10,941 bases of DNA from Bacteroides sp. (GCA_030151845.1 JASLCM010000095.1:1-10941), one strand, 5' to 3'. Shown: positions 1-7,199, counted from the stretch's first letter. Translations and numbers: made by a program. Notes: generated by a model not told the origin, from the letters alone.

Positions 1-66
1 CGAACCCCCACGACTCTCGTCACTAGATCCTAAGTCTAGCGCGGCTACCAATTACGCCACATCCGC
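1..66 (-). tRNA. tRNA-Leu (anticodon UAG), 3' end outside the window
   Basis: Read on the minus strand from 66 down to 1, the sequence begins GCGGATG (5' acceptor strand). A D arm with AATTGGTAG follows, then a 5-bp anticodon stem CTAGA/TCTAG enclosing the loop CTTAGGA. The anticodon is TAG at 32-30, which reads leucine CUA and other CUN codons. A long variable arm (about TGACGAGAGTCGTG) comes next, the class II feature expected of tRNA-Leu, and then the T-arm start GGGGGTTCG. The rest of the T arm, the 3' acceptor strand and any encoded CCA lie beyond the window edge. Identity is firm from the anticodon and variable arm; whether it is first in a tRNA cluster cannot be seen. Confidence 0.93.
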
Positions 67-98
67 AAAATGTATGTCGCTTTATTAGTTTAGCGATG

Positions 99-129
99 CA
101 AAGATACGTCTTATTTTTAAATGACCAAA
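99..129 (-). promoter_or_regulatory. Consensus Bacteroidota promoter for tRNA-Leu
   Basis: On the minus strand, TTTG (129-126) is followed by exactly 19 nt and then TATCTTTG (106-99), a perfect match to the Bacteroidota housekeeping promoter TTTG-N19-21-TAnnTTTG. Transcription should start near position 92, leaving a leader of about 25 nt before the mature tRNA 5' end at 66. The promoter sits within about 10 bp of the stop codon of the S41 gene. I see no terminator between the two, so the tRNA may also receive read-through transcripts from the parC operon. Confidence 0.75.
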
Positions 130-139
130 AAAAAGAGAT

Positions 140-1138
140 TTATTTTTGTAAAAAAGATCTAGCGACCTCAATAATTGTATCATATCCTTTAATCATATCG
201 TCATATTTCATATCAACTTTAATGGTAGGCTCTATTCCATACTCTATAAAGTTCATTTCTGCATCGTAATGCGGGCTTGCAGAAAATCTCACTCCCCAAC
301 CATTGGGTAGCTCGGATGAGAAAGGTAAGCCCGATCCTCCCCCAGTTTTATCTCCAATGAGCGTAACGTTAGGAAAATATCTCATAGAGTTAACAAAATC
401 ATTTGCAGCGCTATAAGTGTGTCTATTGGTTAGCAATGCTACTTTTTTTTGCCACCTAATGCCTTTAGAAGGCTCTATATAGATAGGTTTAGGTGTTGAG
501 AAGTCGTCGTGTCCTTTTCCTGTTTTATGCCTAATGAAGCCTACATGTACTTTTTGGTTTGTAAACCGTTCGGCTAAACGAGTTGAATTGGTGATACTTC
601 CACCACCATTGTTTCTAATATCAATAATTAGTCCATTACAAATGGCTAATTCTGAAAGGGCTTGATTTAGATTGCTGTTGCTTATGGGTGCCATGAAGTC
701 TCCATAGTAGATATAACCAATATTATCTTTTAGTATTGTGTATTTAAGACCGCCTGCTATATTATAGTTGGTACCTAAGTAGAAAAGTTCTTGAATAGAT
801 TCATTAAAATTCCTAGGGTAATCCTGATACCATTTCCAATACCTAGCTAGGTTGAATGTAGAAGATAGGTTGACATGTCCATCTTTCAACTCTTCAAGCA
901 TTTTTCCCAGTACCTCAAATAGCCCTCGGTCGGTCATATCTTCTGTGATTAGAGGTGCATACTTATGATATACATCATTCCAGTCAATCTCTTTTTCTTT
1001 AAAAAAGCAGTATCGCTCATCCATCATTTTCCAAAGTGCCTCAAAATTTCCTTGAGGACTATTACTAACTTTCTCTTCTCGGATACAGCTCGAGAAGGTG
1101 AAAAAAGTTAATAAAAAGAAGATTACTGTTCTGCTCAT
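140..1138 (-). CDS. S41-family serine peptidase, predicted lipoprotein
   Basis: Probable secreted, lipid-anchored protease of the C-terminal-processing/tricorn-like S41 family. The chosen start (ATG at 1138) gives MSRTVIFFLLTFFTFSSC, a compact lipoprotein signal with lipidated Cys18. Family motifs in order (numbering from this start): LKDGHV around residue 84-89, IDIRNNGGG at 172-180, TYSAAND with the likely nucleophile Ser243, GDKTGGGSG at 262-270, and GIEP at 301-304. The position of the catalytic Lys in Ser-Lys CtpA enzymes (GKG) is Gly here, which fits the S41B subgroup that uses other residues. No PDZ domain is evident between the N-terminal helical part and the core. It is the last gene of the parC operon, 8 nt after the DUF3316-like gene. 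An alternative ATG at 1165 would add MFKGLLIKS and overlap that gene by 19 nt; I prefer the shorter start because its signal peptide is better shaped. Substrate unknown. Confidence 0.85.
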   Translation of the reverse strand: MSRTVIFFLLTFFTFSSCIREEKVSNSPQGNFEALWKMMDERYCFFKEKEIDWNDVYHKYAPLITEDMTDRGLFEVLGKMLEELKDGHVNLSSTFNLARYWKWYQDYPRNFNESIQELFYLGTNYNIAGGLKYTILKDNIGYIYYGDFMAPISNSNLNQALSELAICNGLIIDIRNNGGGSITNSTRLAERFTNQKVHVGFIRHKTGKGHDDFSTPKPIYIEPSKGIRWQKKVALLTNRHTYSAANDFVNSMRYFPNVTLIGDKTGGGSGLPFSSELPNGWGVRFSASPHYDAEMNFIEYGIEPTIKVDMKYDDMIKGYDTIIEVARSFLQK

Positions 1139-1146
1139 ACTTTTAA

Positions 1147-2007
1147 TTAATAAGCCTTTAAACAATCAGGAATGTTTTTGAACTCTTGATTATTTAGTCG
1201 GTAGATATTTTTTACATACCCTATTAGGAAAGAGTGTCCATAAATATGTGTTTTTATCTGGTTTATCTTGGATTGGTGTGCATCCCACAAATAACTAAAC
1301 CTAACCAAGCTGTTCTTTATCGGTACATCTAGAGAGATGAGTTGGCGCAGTGAAGGTTGATTGTGAAATGAGGTAAATCGAATAACATTGTCCTTGTTTC
1401 CTAATGAGAAAATCTCATAGTAGGACTGTCCATAGTGGGGAGAAAACATAAAGCCAATAAAAGGGATATTAAGCTGATAGCGTAAGGTCATTTTCTTTTG
1501 TTTAACTGAAAACTTCCAAACAGCCATCGCTGAGGCATCAATGTTATGAAAAAACTTAGCCGAAGCTGGGTTGTTCCCATTCCTTAGGTTATAGATAAAT
1601 CCAAGATTCAAATCAGACAGAGCTCCTGCCAATATTTTAAAATTGGGGTTTATCTTGAACTGATAGTGTACTCCGTAGTTCCAGTTTACTAACCCTGTAG
1701 CACTGTTGTTATTTTTTACGTAATTGTCTGTATAGGAGAAGTGAGCTTGTAGTAGGTTTTGTATTGAGATGTTTCCATCAAACCAATTGGTCATTCTCAT
1801 CGATTCTCGTAGAACTCTGATCTCCATACCTTTGTACTCTTGTGGTGAAAGGTAGGTGTCAAAAACGTTAGCATATCCAAGACCAACACTTAAGGATTTT
1901 GTGGCAAAACTGCTCTTTTTAAGGGGTGTAGAGTTGTCTTGGCTATAGGTTAACCCTGAAACCATAAGAGCAAGTACTAAGAGCAGTATGTTTTTTCTAA
2001 AGTTCAT
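1147..2007 (-). CDS. Exported DUF3316-like protein, probable outer-membrane beta protein
   Basis: A 286-residue protein of unknown function. Residues 1-22 form a signal peptide (MNFRKN, then a hydrophobic run ending LTYS, with probable cleavage before Gln23), so it leaves the cytoplasm. The mature part is rich in alternating aromatic and polar strands, for example NWNYGVHYQFKI, LRYQLNIPFIGFMF and HSFLIGYVKNIYRL, which suggests an antiparallel beta-barrel or beta-sandwich in the outer membrane. Conserved-looking blocks are DTYLSPQEYKG (50-60), a FSPHYGQSYYEIFSLGN block (188-204) and the C-terminal SFLIGYVKN. From memory these match Bacteroidetes DUF3316 proteins; no search was run. It begins only 3 nt after the parC stop and ends 8 nt before the S41 start, so it is co-transcribed with both. 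That arrangement gives no functional clue beyond a possible envelope partnership with the peptidase. Confidence 0.78.
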   Translation of the reverse strand: MNFRKNILLLVLALMVSGLTYSQDNSTPLKKSSFATKSLSVGLGYANVFDTYLSPQEYKGMEIRVLRESMRMTNWFDGNISIQNLLQAHFSYTDNYVKNNNSATGLVNWNYGVHYQFKINPNFKILAGALSDLNLGFIYNLRNGNNPASAKFFHNIDASAMAVWKFSVKQKKMTLRYQLNIPFIGFMFSPHYGQSYYEIFSLGNKDNVIRFTSFHNQPSLRQLISLDVPIKNSLVRFSYLWDAHQSKINQIKTHIYGHSFLIGYVKNIYRLNNQEFKNIPDCLKAY

Positions 2008-2010
2008 TCA

Positions 2011-4653
2011 CTAATCAAATAGTTTCATTTGTCCAGTGATTTCGTCTCTTATATCTTCATCACTTTTATTTTGATCAGGATCTAGGTTCTCTTTCTCATC
2101 CTCAATAGCTTCTTGAACTTCTGCTTCAGGGAAGCGTGTGGGTTCTAGCTCATTGATTGTATCTATCTCATAAGTGGTAATTCGTTTACCTTTTGCCCGG
2201 AAGCTTTTTGTCCCGATAAATTCATCAGCATCAATAATTAGCGGCTCTCTGAACTCATCATCTCCTCCAAAAACAACCTCTAGTCTGGGGTAAAACTCAT
2301 CTGTTAATAGAATTAACCTACTTTTCTCGTTTTCACCTAAGTAGTTTTGTTTTTTGGTAAAACTTTCGAAGGTAAAACGTTTTAAGTAAGGGAATCCTTG
2401 TTGCTCCTCATCAAATAAAGCTGCTGTCCACACTTTATTAGGATCAAATTTTTCTACAATATGTACATTGCTTTCGTAGTGGTTGCTTAGTTCAAAGCCT
2501 GTGGTGTAAAAGTCTCCATTATTGAGTGTTACAAGAATTTCATCTCCACTATTAAACTCTCCAAGGAATTCTCCTCTTCCATCGTAATTTAAACGGAGTA
2601 CATCACGATCAAACCACACCTTTCTACCACCTAAGGTTGAGCCACCTCGCTGTTTAAGTACAATTTTATGCACTGGGTTTTTAGTTAGAATAACCCCCAT
2701 AGCTTGTTTTCCCTTAATCTTAACCTCACTAAAATCCTTCTCGAATATAATTTTTCTGATTCTAGGATTAGGTTTCAAGGTGACTTTTATTATTTCTGCT
2801 TCACCATTGGGGTTTGCACTAAAGTAAGCCACACGAGAGTTAGGAGTCTCTTGGGTAAGGTTGTACTCTCTATCACGAACCATGGATGTTACATTGAATC
2901 GTTTAATGTAATGGGTTCCTGCTTTTCCATCTCGATAAACAACATTGTAGATGGTTCGTTTATCGTTACGTTTAAAGATATTGGCATAAAGTACATCTTT
3001 ACCAACAAACTTTTTGTCGGCTACAGGAGTTATCATGTATCGTCCATCCTTATAGAATAGAATAACATCATCTAAGTGAGAGCAATTAGCTACGAATTGG
3101 TCTTTTTTAAGTGAGGTACCAATGAAGCCATCCTCTTTATTTATATATAGTTTTTCGTTGGCTTCAATAACCTTAGTTACTTCAATGGTGTTGAAGCTTC
3201 TTAGTTCAGTTTTTCGTGGGAAGGACTTGCCATACTTTTCCTTGATGTTATCATACCATGCAATGGTATAATCTACAAGATGTGCTAGCTTTTTATTGAT
3301 GTCGGCTATCTCTTTTTCCATTTTAAGGAGCTGTTCGGTAGCCTTATCTGTATTAAACTTTAATATACGTCCCATCTTAATCTCCATGAGGCGTAGAATA
3401 TCGTCTTTAGATACCTCCCTTATGAATTGAGGATAAAAAGGCTCCAGTCTGCTGTCGATATGTTCGCAAGCCATGTCCATCGATTTTGCTTCCTCAAACT
3501 CTTTGTCTTTATAGATTCTTTCTTCTATAAATATTTTTTCAAGAGAGGCGAAATGAAGAGAGTTAAGGAGCTCTTCTTTAGCTATCTCTAATTCTCTTTT
3601 TAAAAGAGATTTAGTGTTTTCCACTGATTTGATAAGAACATCACTTACAGTGAGGAAATGAGGTTTATTGTCATCAATTACACAACAATTTGGTGAGATG
3701 CTTATCTCACAATCGGTAAAGGCATATAAAGCATCAATTGTTTTATCTGATGAGGTTCCAGAGGTTAAATGTACAATAATCTCAACCTTAGAAGCTGTGT
3801 TATCGTCTACTTTTTTAATTTTAATTTTACCTTTATCAACAGCTCTTAGAATTGATTCGATTACTGAGGTTGTTGTTTTTCCATAAGGAAGCTCGGTTAT
3901 TGATAAGGTCTTTCGGTCAATCTTATTGATTTTGGCTCTAACCTTAACATTACCTCCTCGCTCTCCATCGTTGTACTTTTGTACATCAATGTACCCTCCA
4001 GTTTGAAAATCGGGGTAGAGTGTAAATTTCTCTCCCTTTAAATGCTTTATGGAGGCCTCACAAAGCTCGTTAAAGTTGTGAGGCAATATGCGAGAAGATA
4101 GCCCAACAGCAATTCCCTCTCCTCCTTGTGCTAAAAGTAAGGGAAACTTAACAGGAAGGGTTATGGGTTCTTGATTTCTCCCATCGTAAGATTGCTTCCA
4201 CTCCGTAGTTTTAGGATTGAAAACAATATCTAGAGCAAACTTTGAGAGTCTTGCTTCAATATAGCGAGGTGCAGCTGCTCGGTCGCCTGTTAAAATATTA
4301 CCCCAGTTACCTTGACAGTCAATCAGTAGATCTTTTTGTCCCAACTGAACTAAAGCATCTCCAATAGAGGCGTCTCCATGTGGATGGAACTGCATAGTGT
4401 GTCCAACAATGTTAGCCACTTTATTGTATCTTCCATCCTCCATTCTTTTCATTGAATGGAGAATCCTGCGTTGAACAGGTTTGAGCCCATCGTTTAGATG
4501 GGGAACAGCTCGTTCAAGAATGACATATGAGGCATAATCTAAAAACCAGCTTTGATACATCCCAGAAAGTTGACGCCTGGAACTGTCATCAGAGGATTTT
4601 GTTGGCTTATAGTTAGAATGTTCATTTGTAAATTCATTAATTTCATCACTCAT
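2011..4653 (-). CDS. parC: DNA topoisomerase IV subunit A (ParC-type)
   Basis: Type IIA topoisomerase breakage-reunion subunit. It cuts and rejoins DNA through an active-site tyrosine and works in the cytoplasm with an ATPase subunit (ParE), which is not in this window. The 880 residues show DGLKPVQRRIL at 55-65, the FHPHGDASIGDA segment at 89-100 (the quinolone-resistance region), GNWGNILTGD at 115-124, and the catalytic Tyr131 preceded by Arg130 in APRYIEARL. A coiled-coil stretch lies around 340-460. A C-terminal beta-pinwheel domain begins near 500 and has blade motifs such as HYIKRF (581-586), YLKRF (756-760) and KGKRITTY (820-827). KQRGGSTLGG (667-676) is only a degenerate relative of the GyrA box, which supports ParC over GyrA. 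The tail after 840 is strongly acidic. It is first in a three-gene operon. A GyrA paralogue cannot be fully excluded, but the sequence reads like Bacteroidota ParC. Confidence 0.93.
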   Translation of the reverse strand: MSDEINEFTNEHSNYKPTKSSDDSSRRQLSGMYQSWFLDYASYVILERAVPHLNDGLKPVQRRILHSMKRMEDGRYNKVANIVGHTMQFHPHGDASIGDALVQLGQKDLLIDCQGNWGNILTGDRAAAPRYIEARLSKFALDIVFNPKTTEWKQSYDGRNQEPITLPVKFPLLLAQGGEGIAVGLSSRILPHNFNELCEASIKHLKGEKFTLYPDFQTGGYIDVQKYNDGERGGNVKVRAKINKIDRKTLSITELPYGKTTTSVIESILRAVDKGKIKIKKVDDNTASKVEIIVHLTSGTSSDKTIDALYAFTDCEISISPNCCVIDDNKPHFLTVSDVLIKSVENTKSLLKRELEIAKEELLNSLHFASLEKIFIEERIYKDKEFEEAKSMDMACEHIDSRLEPFYPQFIREVSKDDILRLMEIKMGRILKFNTDKATEQLLKMEKEIADINKKLAHLVDYTIAWYDNIKEKYGKSFPRKTELRSFNTIEVTKVIEANEKLYINKEDGFIGTSLKKDQFVANCSHLDDVILFYKDGRYMITPVADKKFVGKDVLYANIFKRNDKRTIYNVVYRDGKAGTHYIKRFNVTSMVRDREYNLTQETPNSRVAYFSANPNGEAEIIKVTLKPNPRIRKIIFEKDFSEVKIKGKQAMGVILTKNPVHKIVLKQRGGSTLGGRKVWFDRDVLRLNYDGRGEFLGEFNSGDEILVTLNNGDFYTTGFELSNHYESNVHIVEKFDPNKVWTAALFDEEQQGFPYLKRFTFESFTKKQNYLGENEKSRLILLTDEFYPRLEVVFGGDDEFREPLIIDADEFIGTKSFRAKGKRITTYEIDTINELEPTRFPEAEVQEAIEDEKENLDPDQNKSDEDIRDEITGQMKLFD

Positions 4654-4720
4654 ATGGTCAATAATCTCTCTTTTTTAACAACAAATAATGATTTTTCGCC
4701 TTTTAATGACGATGTGTAGG

Positions 4721-4728
4721 CAAAAATA
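4721..4728 (-). promoter_or_regulatory. Candidate -7 promoter element for the parC operon
   Basis: Minus-strand TATTTTTG (4728-4721) fits TAnnTTTG exactly and lies about 70 nt before the parC start codon. Transcription would start near 4714, giving a leader of about 60 nt. No clear TTTG or TTG lies 19-21 nt upstream, so the assignment rests on the -7 element alone. Confidence 0.5.
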
Positions 4729-4751
4729 CGAATTAAATTGAAAAAAATCAT

Positions 4752-4759
4752 TTACTTTG
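4752..4759 (+). promoter_or_regulatory. Weak candidate -7 element for glyS
   Basis: TTACTTTG matches TAnnTTTG except at the second base, and lies 76 nt before the glyS start. A TTG at 4738-4740 is only 11 nt upstream, too close for a normal -33 element. It is the best plus-strand candidate in the divergent gap, but it is weak. The gap is otherwise AT-rich and non-coding. Confidence 0.3.
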
Positions 4760-4779
4760 CATATAATTTATATTGCTTA

Positions 4780-4793
4780 TATACAAGTGTATA
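4780..4793. repeat. 14-bp dyad in the glyS 5' region
   Basis: TATACA-AG-TGTATA is a perfect 6-bp inverted repeat with a 2-nt centre. It would fall in the untranslated leader if glyS uses the weak upstream promoter. It could be a small operator, but in such AT-rich sequence it may be chance. Confidence 0.25.
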
Positions 4794-4835
4794 ATGTTTA
4801 TTCATTGAAATAATTTATAAAAAAGATATAGATAG

Positions 4836-6377
4836 ATGGCACAAGAAACTGATTTGAAAAAGATAGTATCGCATTGTAAAGAGTATGGTTTTGTTTTTCC
4901 TTCTAGTGAAATTTATGATGGATTAGGAGCTGTTTATGATTATGGACAGATGGGGGTTGAGTTGAAAAACAACATTAAAAGATACTGGTGGGATAGTATG
5001 GTCCTTTTACATGAAAACATTGTGGGTATCGACTCTTCTATCTTTATGCATCCAACAATATGGAAGGCTTCTGGCCACGTAGATGCGTTTAATGATCCTC
5101 TAATCGATAACAAAGATTCGAAAAAGAGATATAGAGCAGATGTTCTCATTGAAGATCAACTCGCAAAATACGATGAAAAAATAGACAAGGAGATAGCAAA
5201 GGCTGCTAAGCGATTTGGAGAAGCTTTTGATGAAGAGCAGTACCGTGCAACAAATCCCCGAGTTATGCGCTACATAGAGCAACGTGAAGCTTTACATAGC
5301 CGGTTTGCAAAAGCATTGAATGATAATGACCTGGTAGAGTTGCGACAAATTATCGTAGATGAGGAAATTGCTTGTCCTGTATCGGGAACAAGAGAATGGA
5401 CTGAAGTACGACAATTTAATCTTATGTTTTCTACCGAGATGGGATCAACCTCGGAAAGTGCTATGAAGGTATACCTTCGTCCAGAAACTGCACAAGGAAT
5501 TTTCGTAAACTACCTTAATGTTCAAAAGAGTGGTCGTATGAAAATACCTTTTGGTATAGCACAGATTGGTAAAGCTTTTAGAAACGAGATTGTCGCTAGA
5601 CAATTTGTTTTCCGTATGAGAGAGTTCGAACAAATGGAAATGCAGTTCTTTGTAAGACCAGGTTCAGAACTAGAGTGGTTTGAGGAGTGGAAAGCGATGC
5701 GTTTAAAATGGCATGAAAACCTTGGCTTTGGTGCAGAGAACTATAGATTCCATGATCACGATAAATTAGCACATTATGCTAATGCTGCAACAGATATTGA
5801 ATTCTTAATGCCATTTGGCTTTAAGGAGGTTGAAGGGATACACTCACGCACAGATTTTGACCTTTCACAGCATGAGAAGTTTTCAGGAAAAGGAATTAAA
5901 TATTTTGATCCAGAATTAAATAAATCATATGTTCCTTACGTAGTTGAGACCTCAATCGGTATTGATAGGATGTTTTTAAGTATTATGTCGGGAGCATATA
6001 CTGAAGAGAAACTAGAGAATGGAGATACACGCGTTGTATTGAAGTTGCCAGCTGCATTAGCACCTGTAAAATTAGCGGTATTGCCCTTGGTGAAAAAAGA
6101 TGGTTTGCCAGAAAAAGCCAGAGAGATTATCAACTCATTGAAGTTTGAATTTAACTGCCAGTATGATGAAAAGGACTCTATAGGAAAGCGCTATCGTCGT
6201 CAAGATGCAATTGGTACACCTTACTGTATAACAGTAGATCATGATACACTTGAAGATAATTGTGTAACCTTAAGAAATAGAGATACAATGGAACAAGAAA
6301 GAGTTGCTATAGACCAACTAGGTTCTATACTAGGGGAGCGTGTAAGCATAACCTCTCTGTTGAAGAAGCTTCAATAA
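4836..6377 (+). CDS. glyS: Glycine--tRNA ligase (single-chain, dimeric type)
   Basis: Cytoplasmic class II aminoacyl-tRNA synthetase that charges tRNA-Gly with glycine using ATP. At 513 residues it is the homodimeric eukaryote/archaea-like form (also called glyQS), not the two-subunit GlyQ/GlyS enzyme of Proteobacteria. Seen in order: N-terminal FVFPSSEIYDGL..YDYGQMG (19-39), GHVDAFNDPL (80-89), a family insertion of about 90-180, CPVSGTREWTEVRQFNLMF (180-198), YLRPETAQGIF (213-223), class II motif 2 FRNEIVARQFVFRMREFEQ (248-266) with its ATP-binding arginines, motif 3 ETSIGIDRMF (371-380), and an anticodon-binding domain from about residue 410 to the end. The length is complete. No Shine-Dalgarno sequence precedes the ATG. 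The FKBP lipoprotein gene follows after 21 nt on the same strand and is probably co-transcribed. Confidence 0.97.
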   Translation: MAQETDLKKIVSHCKEYGFVFPSSEIYDGLGAVYDYGQMGVELKNNIKRYWWDSMVLLHENIVGIDSSIFMHPTIWKASGHVDAFNDPLIDNKDSKKRYRADVLIEDQLAKYDEKIDKEIAKAAKRFGEAFDEEQYRATNPRVMRYIEQREALHSRFAKALNDNDLVELRQIIVDEEIACPVSGTREWTEVRQFNLMFSTEMGSTSESAMKVYLRPETAQGIFVNYLNVQKSGRMKIPFGIAQIGKAFRNEIVARQFVFRMREFEQMEMQFFVRPGSELEWFEEWKAMRLKWHENLGFGAENYRFHDHDKLAHYANAATDIEFLMPFGFKEVEGIHSRTDFDLSQHEKFSGKGIKYFDPELNKSYVPYVVETSIGIDRMFLSIMSGAYTEEKLENGDTRVVLKLPAALAPVKLAVLPLVKKDGLPEKAREIINSLKFEFNCQYDEKDSIGKRYRRQDAIGTPYCITVDHDTLEDNCVTLRNRDTMEQERVAIDQLGSILGERVSITSLLKKLQ

Positions 6378-6398
6378 ATTATACAAAATAGTAAAATC

Positions 6399-7043
6399 AT
6401 GAGAAAATTATATCTCCTCTCCTTTATCCTTATTACAACCCTTCTTTTTGGTTCCTGCAAAGAGAGCTCGGAAGAGGGAGAGTATGATAACTGGAGAGAA
6501 CGCAATGAGGCCTTTATAGACTCCTTAGAGAGTGTTTATGCGAATAAAAAGGATCCAGAATTATTGCGGATACAAAATTTTAAGGACAAAGCTTCGTACA
6601 TTTATTTTAAAAAATTAAAAGGCGAAGCAACTTCTGAAGAGTCTCCATACTCTACCAGTATTGTACGAGTGAATTATAGAGGTATGTTAATAGATGAGGG
6701 AGTTTTTGGGAAGATGAAAGAACCAAAGTATCTCTCTCAAGCATATAGAGAGTTAAAGGTTTTCGATAAAACTTTTAATGGCGATGATCCCTTGGAAGAA
6801 CCTTTAGGAGAGAGAGGGCCTGTTGAATTTGAGGCTAATCAGGTGATTTCAGGGTGGACAGCCGTTTTACAATACATGCGCCCAGGAGAGCGTTGGGAAA
6901 TATACATTCCCTATGAGAGTGCTTACGGGGAGAGAGGTAAAGATGCTATACCGGGTTTCTCGGCATTGATCTTTGATCTACAACTTCTTAGTTTTAGAGA
7001 TCCTCTGCCTCATGAAGATAAGACTCCAAATAGTGGATTCTAA
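6399..7043 (+). CDS. FKBP-type peptidyl-prolyl cis-trans isomerase, lipoprotein
   Basis: Envelope prolyl isomerase that should speed protein folding outside the cytoplasm. A lipoprotein signal peptide (MRKLYLLSF..LLFGSC) puts the lipidated residue at Cys20, followed by an acidic stretch (KESSEEGEYD). After a helical linker of about 30-85, the FKBP fold occupies about 88-200. Counterparts of the FKBP12 active-site pocket are visible: Tyr93 (VNYRG), Phe122-Asp123 (VFDKTF), Val149-Ile150 and Trp153 (QVISGW), Tyr176 (ESAYG) and Phe192 (LIFDLQL), so it is likely catalytically competent. Between NYRGMLIDEG and VFDKTF the loop is longer than in minimal FKBPs by roughly 20 residues. The downstream flank is a strong terminator, making this the last gene of the glyS unit. 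Client proteins are unknown. Confidence 0.9.
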   Translation: MRKLYLLSFILITTLLFGSCKESSEEGEYDNWRERNEAFIDSLESVYANKKDPELLRIQNFKDKASYIYFKKLKGEATSEESPYSTSIVRVNYRGMLIDEGVFGKMKEPKYLSQAYRELKVFDKTFNGDDPLEEPLGERGPVEFEANQVISGWTAVLQYMRPGERWEIYIPYESAYGERGKDAIPGFSALIFDLQLLSFRDPLPHEDKTPNSGF

Positions 7044-7044
7044 C

Positions 7045-7084
7045 TACTAAAAAAGGGTGACCAATTGGTCACCCTTTTTTAGTA
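7045..7084. terminator. Perfect 40-bp palindromic bidirectional terminator
   Basis: The two 20-nt halves, centred between 7064 and 7065, are exact reverse complements. The core GGGTGACC/GGTCACCC is flanked by A6 on the left and T6 on the right, so either strand gives a GC-rich stem followed by a U-run. It begins 2 nt after the FKBP stop codon (7041-7043) and faces the convergent asd gene, so it can terminate transcription from both directions. Confidence 0.9.
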
Positions 7085-7181
7085 CTCTATAGTAAGCTGA
7101 TACTTATAAAGAGTATTGTTATTAAGAAAGAGTACTTACTCATTAGGTAAGCTCGAATTTGCTAAGTAGCTATTGTATACA

Positions 7182-7199
7182 AAAGAAGAGCTCTTCTTT
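7182..7199 (-). terminator. Possible asd-proximal hairpin terminator
   Basis: AAAGAAGAG/CTCTTCTTT is a perfect 18-bp palindrome beginning 17 nt after the asd stop codon. In the asd transcript it would be followed by UUGU, so its U-tract is short and interrupted and the stem is AT-rich. It could be a weak terminator or an RNA-end stabiliser, with the stronger palindrome at 7045-7084 as a backstop. Confidence 0.4.

Noticed and set aside
130..139. Terminator between the S41 gene and the tRNA promoter
   Set aside because: Only A/T-rich sequence without an inverted repeat is present.
1139..1165. Longer N-terminus for the S41 peptidase starting at 1165
   Set aside because: It would overlap the upstream gene by 19 nt and lengthen the n-region of an already ideal lipoprotein signal. 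Kept only as an alternative.
2704..3060. 118-residue open frame on the plus strand inside parC
   Set aside because: It lies wholly antisense to a well-conserved topoisomerase C-terminal domain, has no recognisable motif or ribosome-binding site, and reads like low-complexity shadow sequence.
4654..4835. T-box or other aminoacyl-tRNA synthetase leader before glyS
   Set aside because: No T-box sequence or specifier hairpin is seen, and such leaders are a Gram-positive feature; only a short AT dyad is present.
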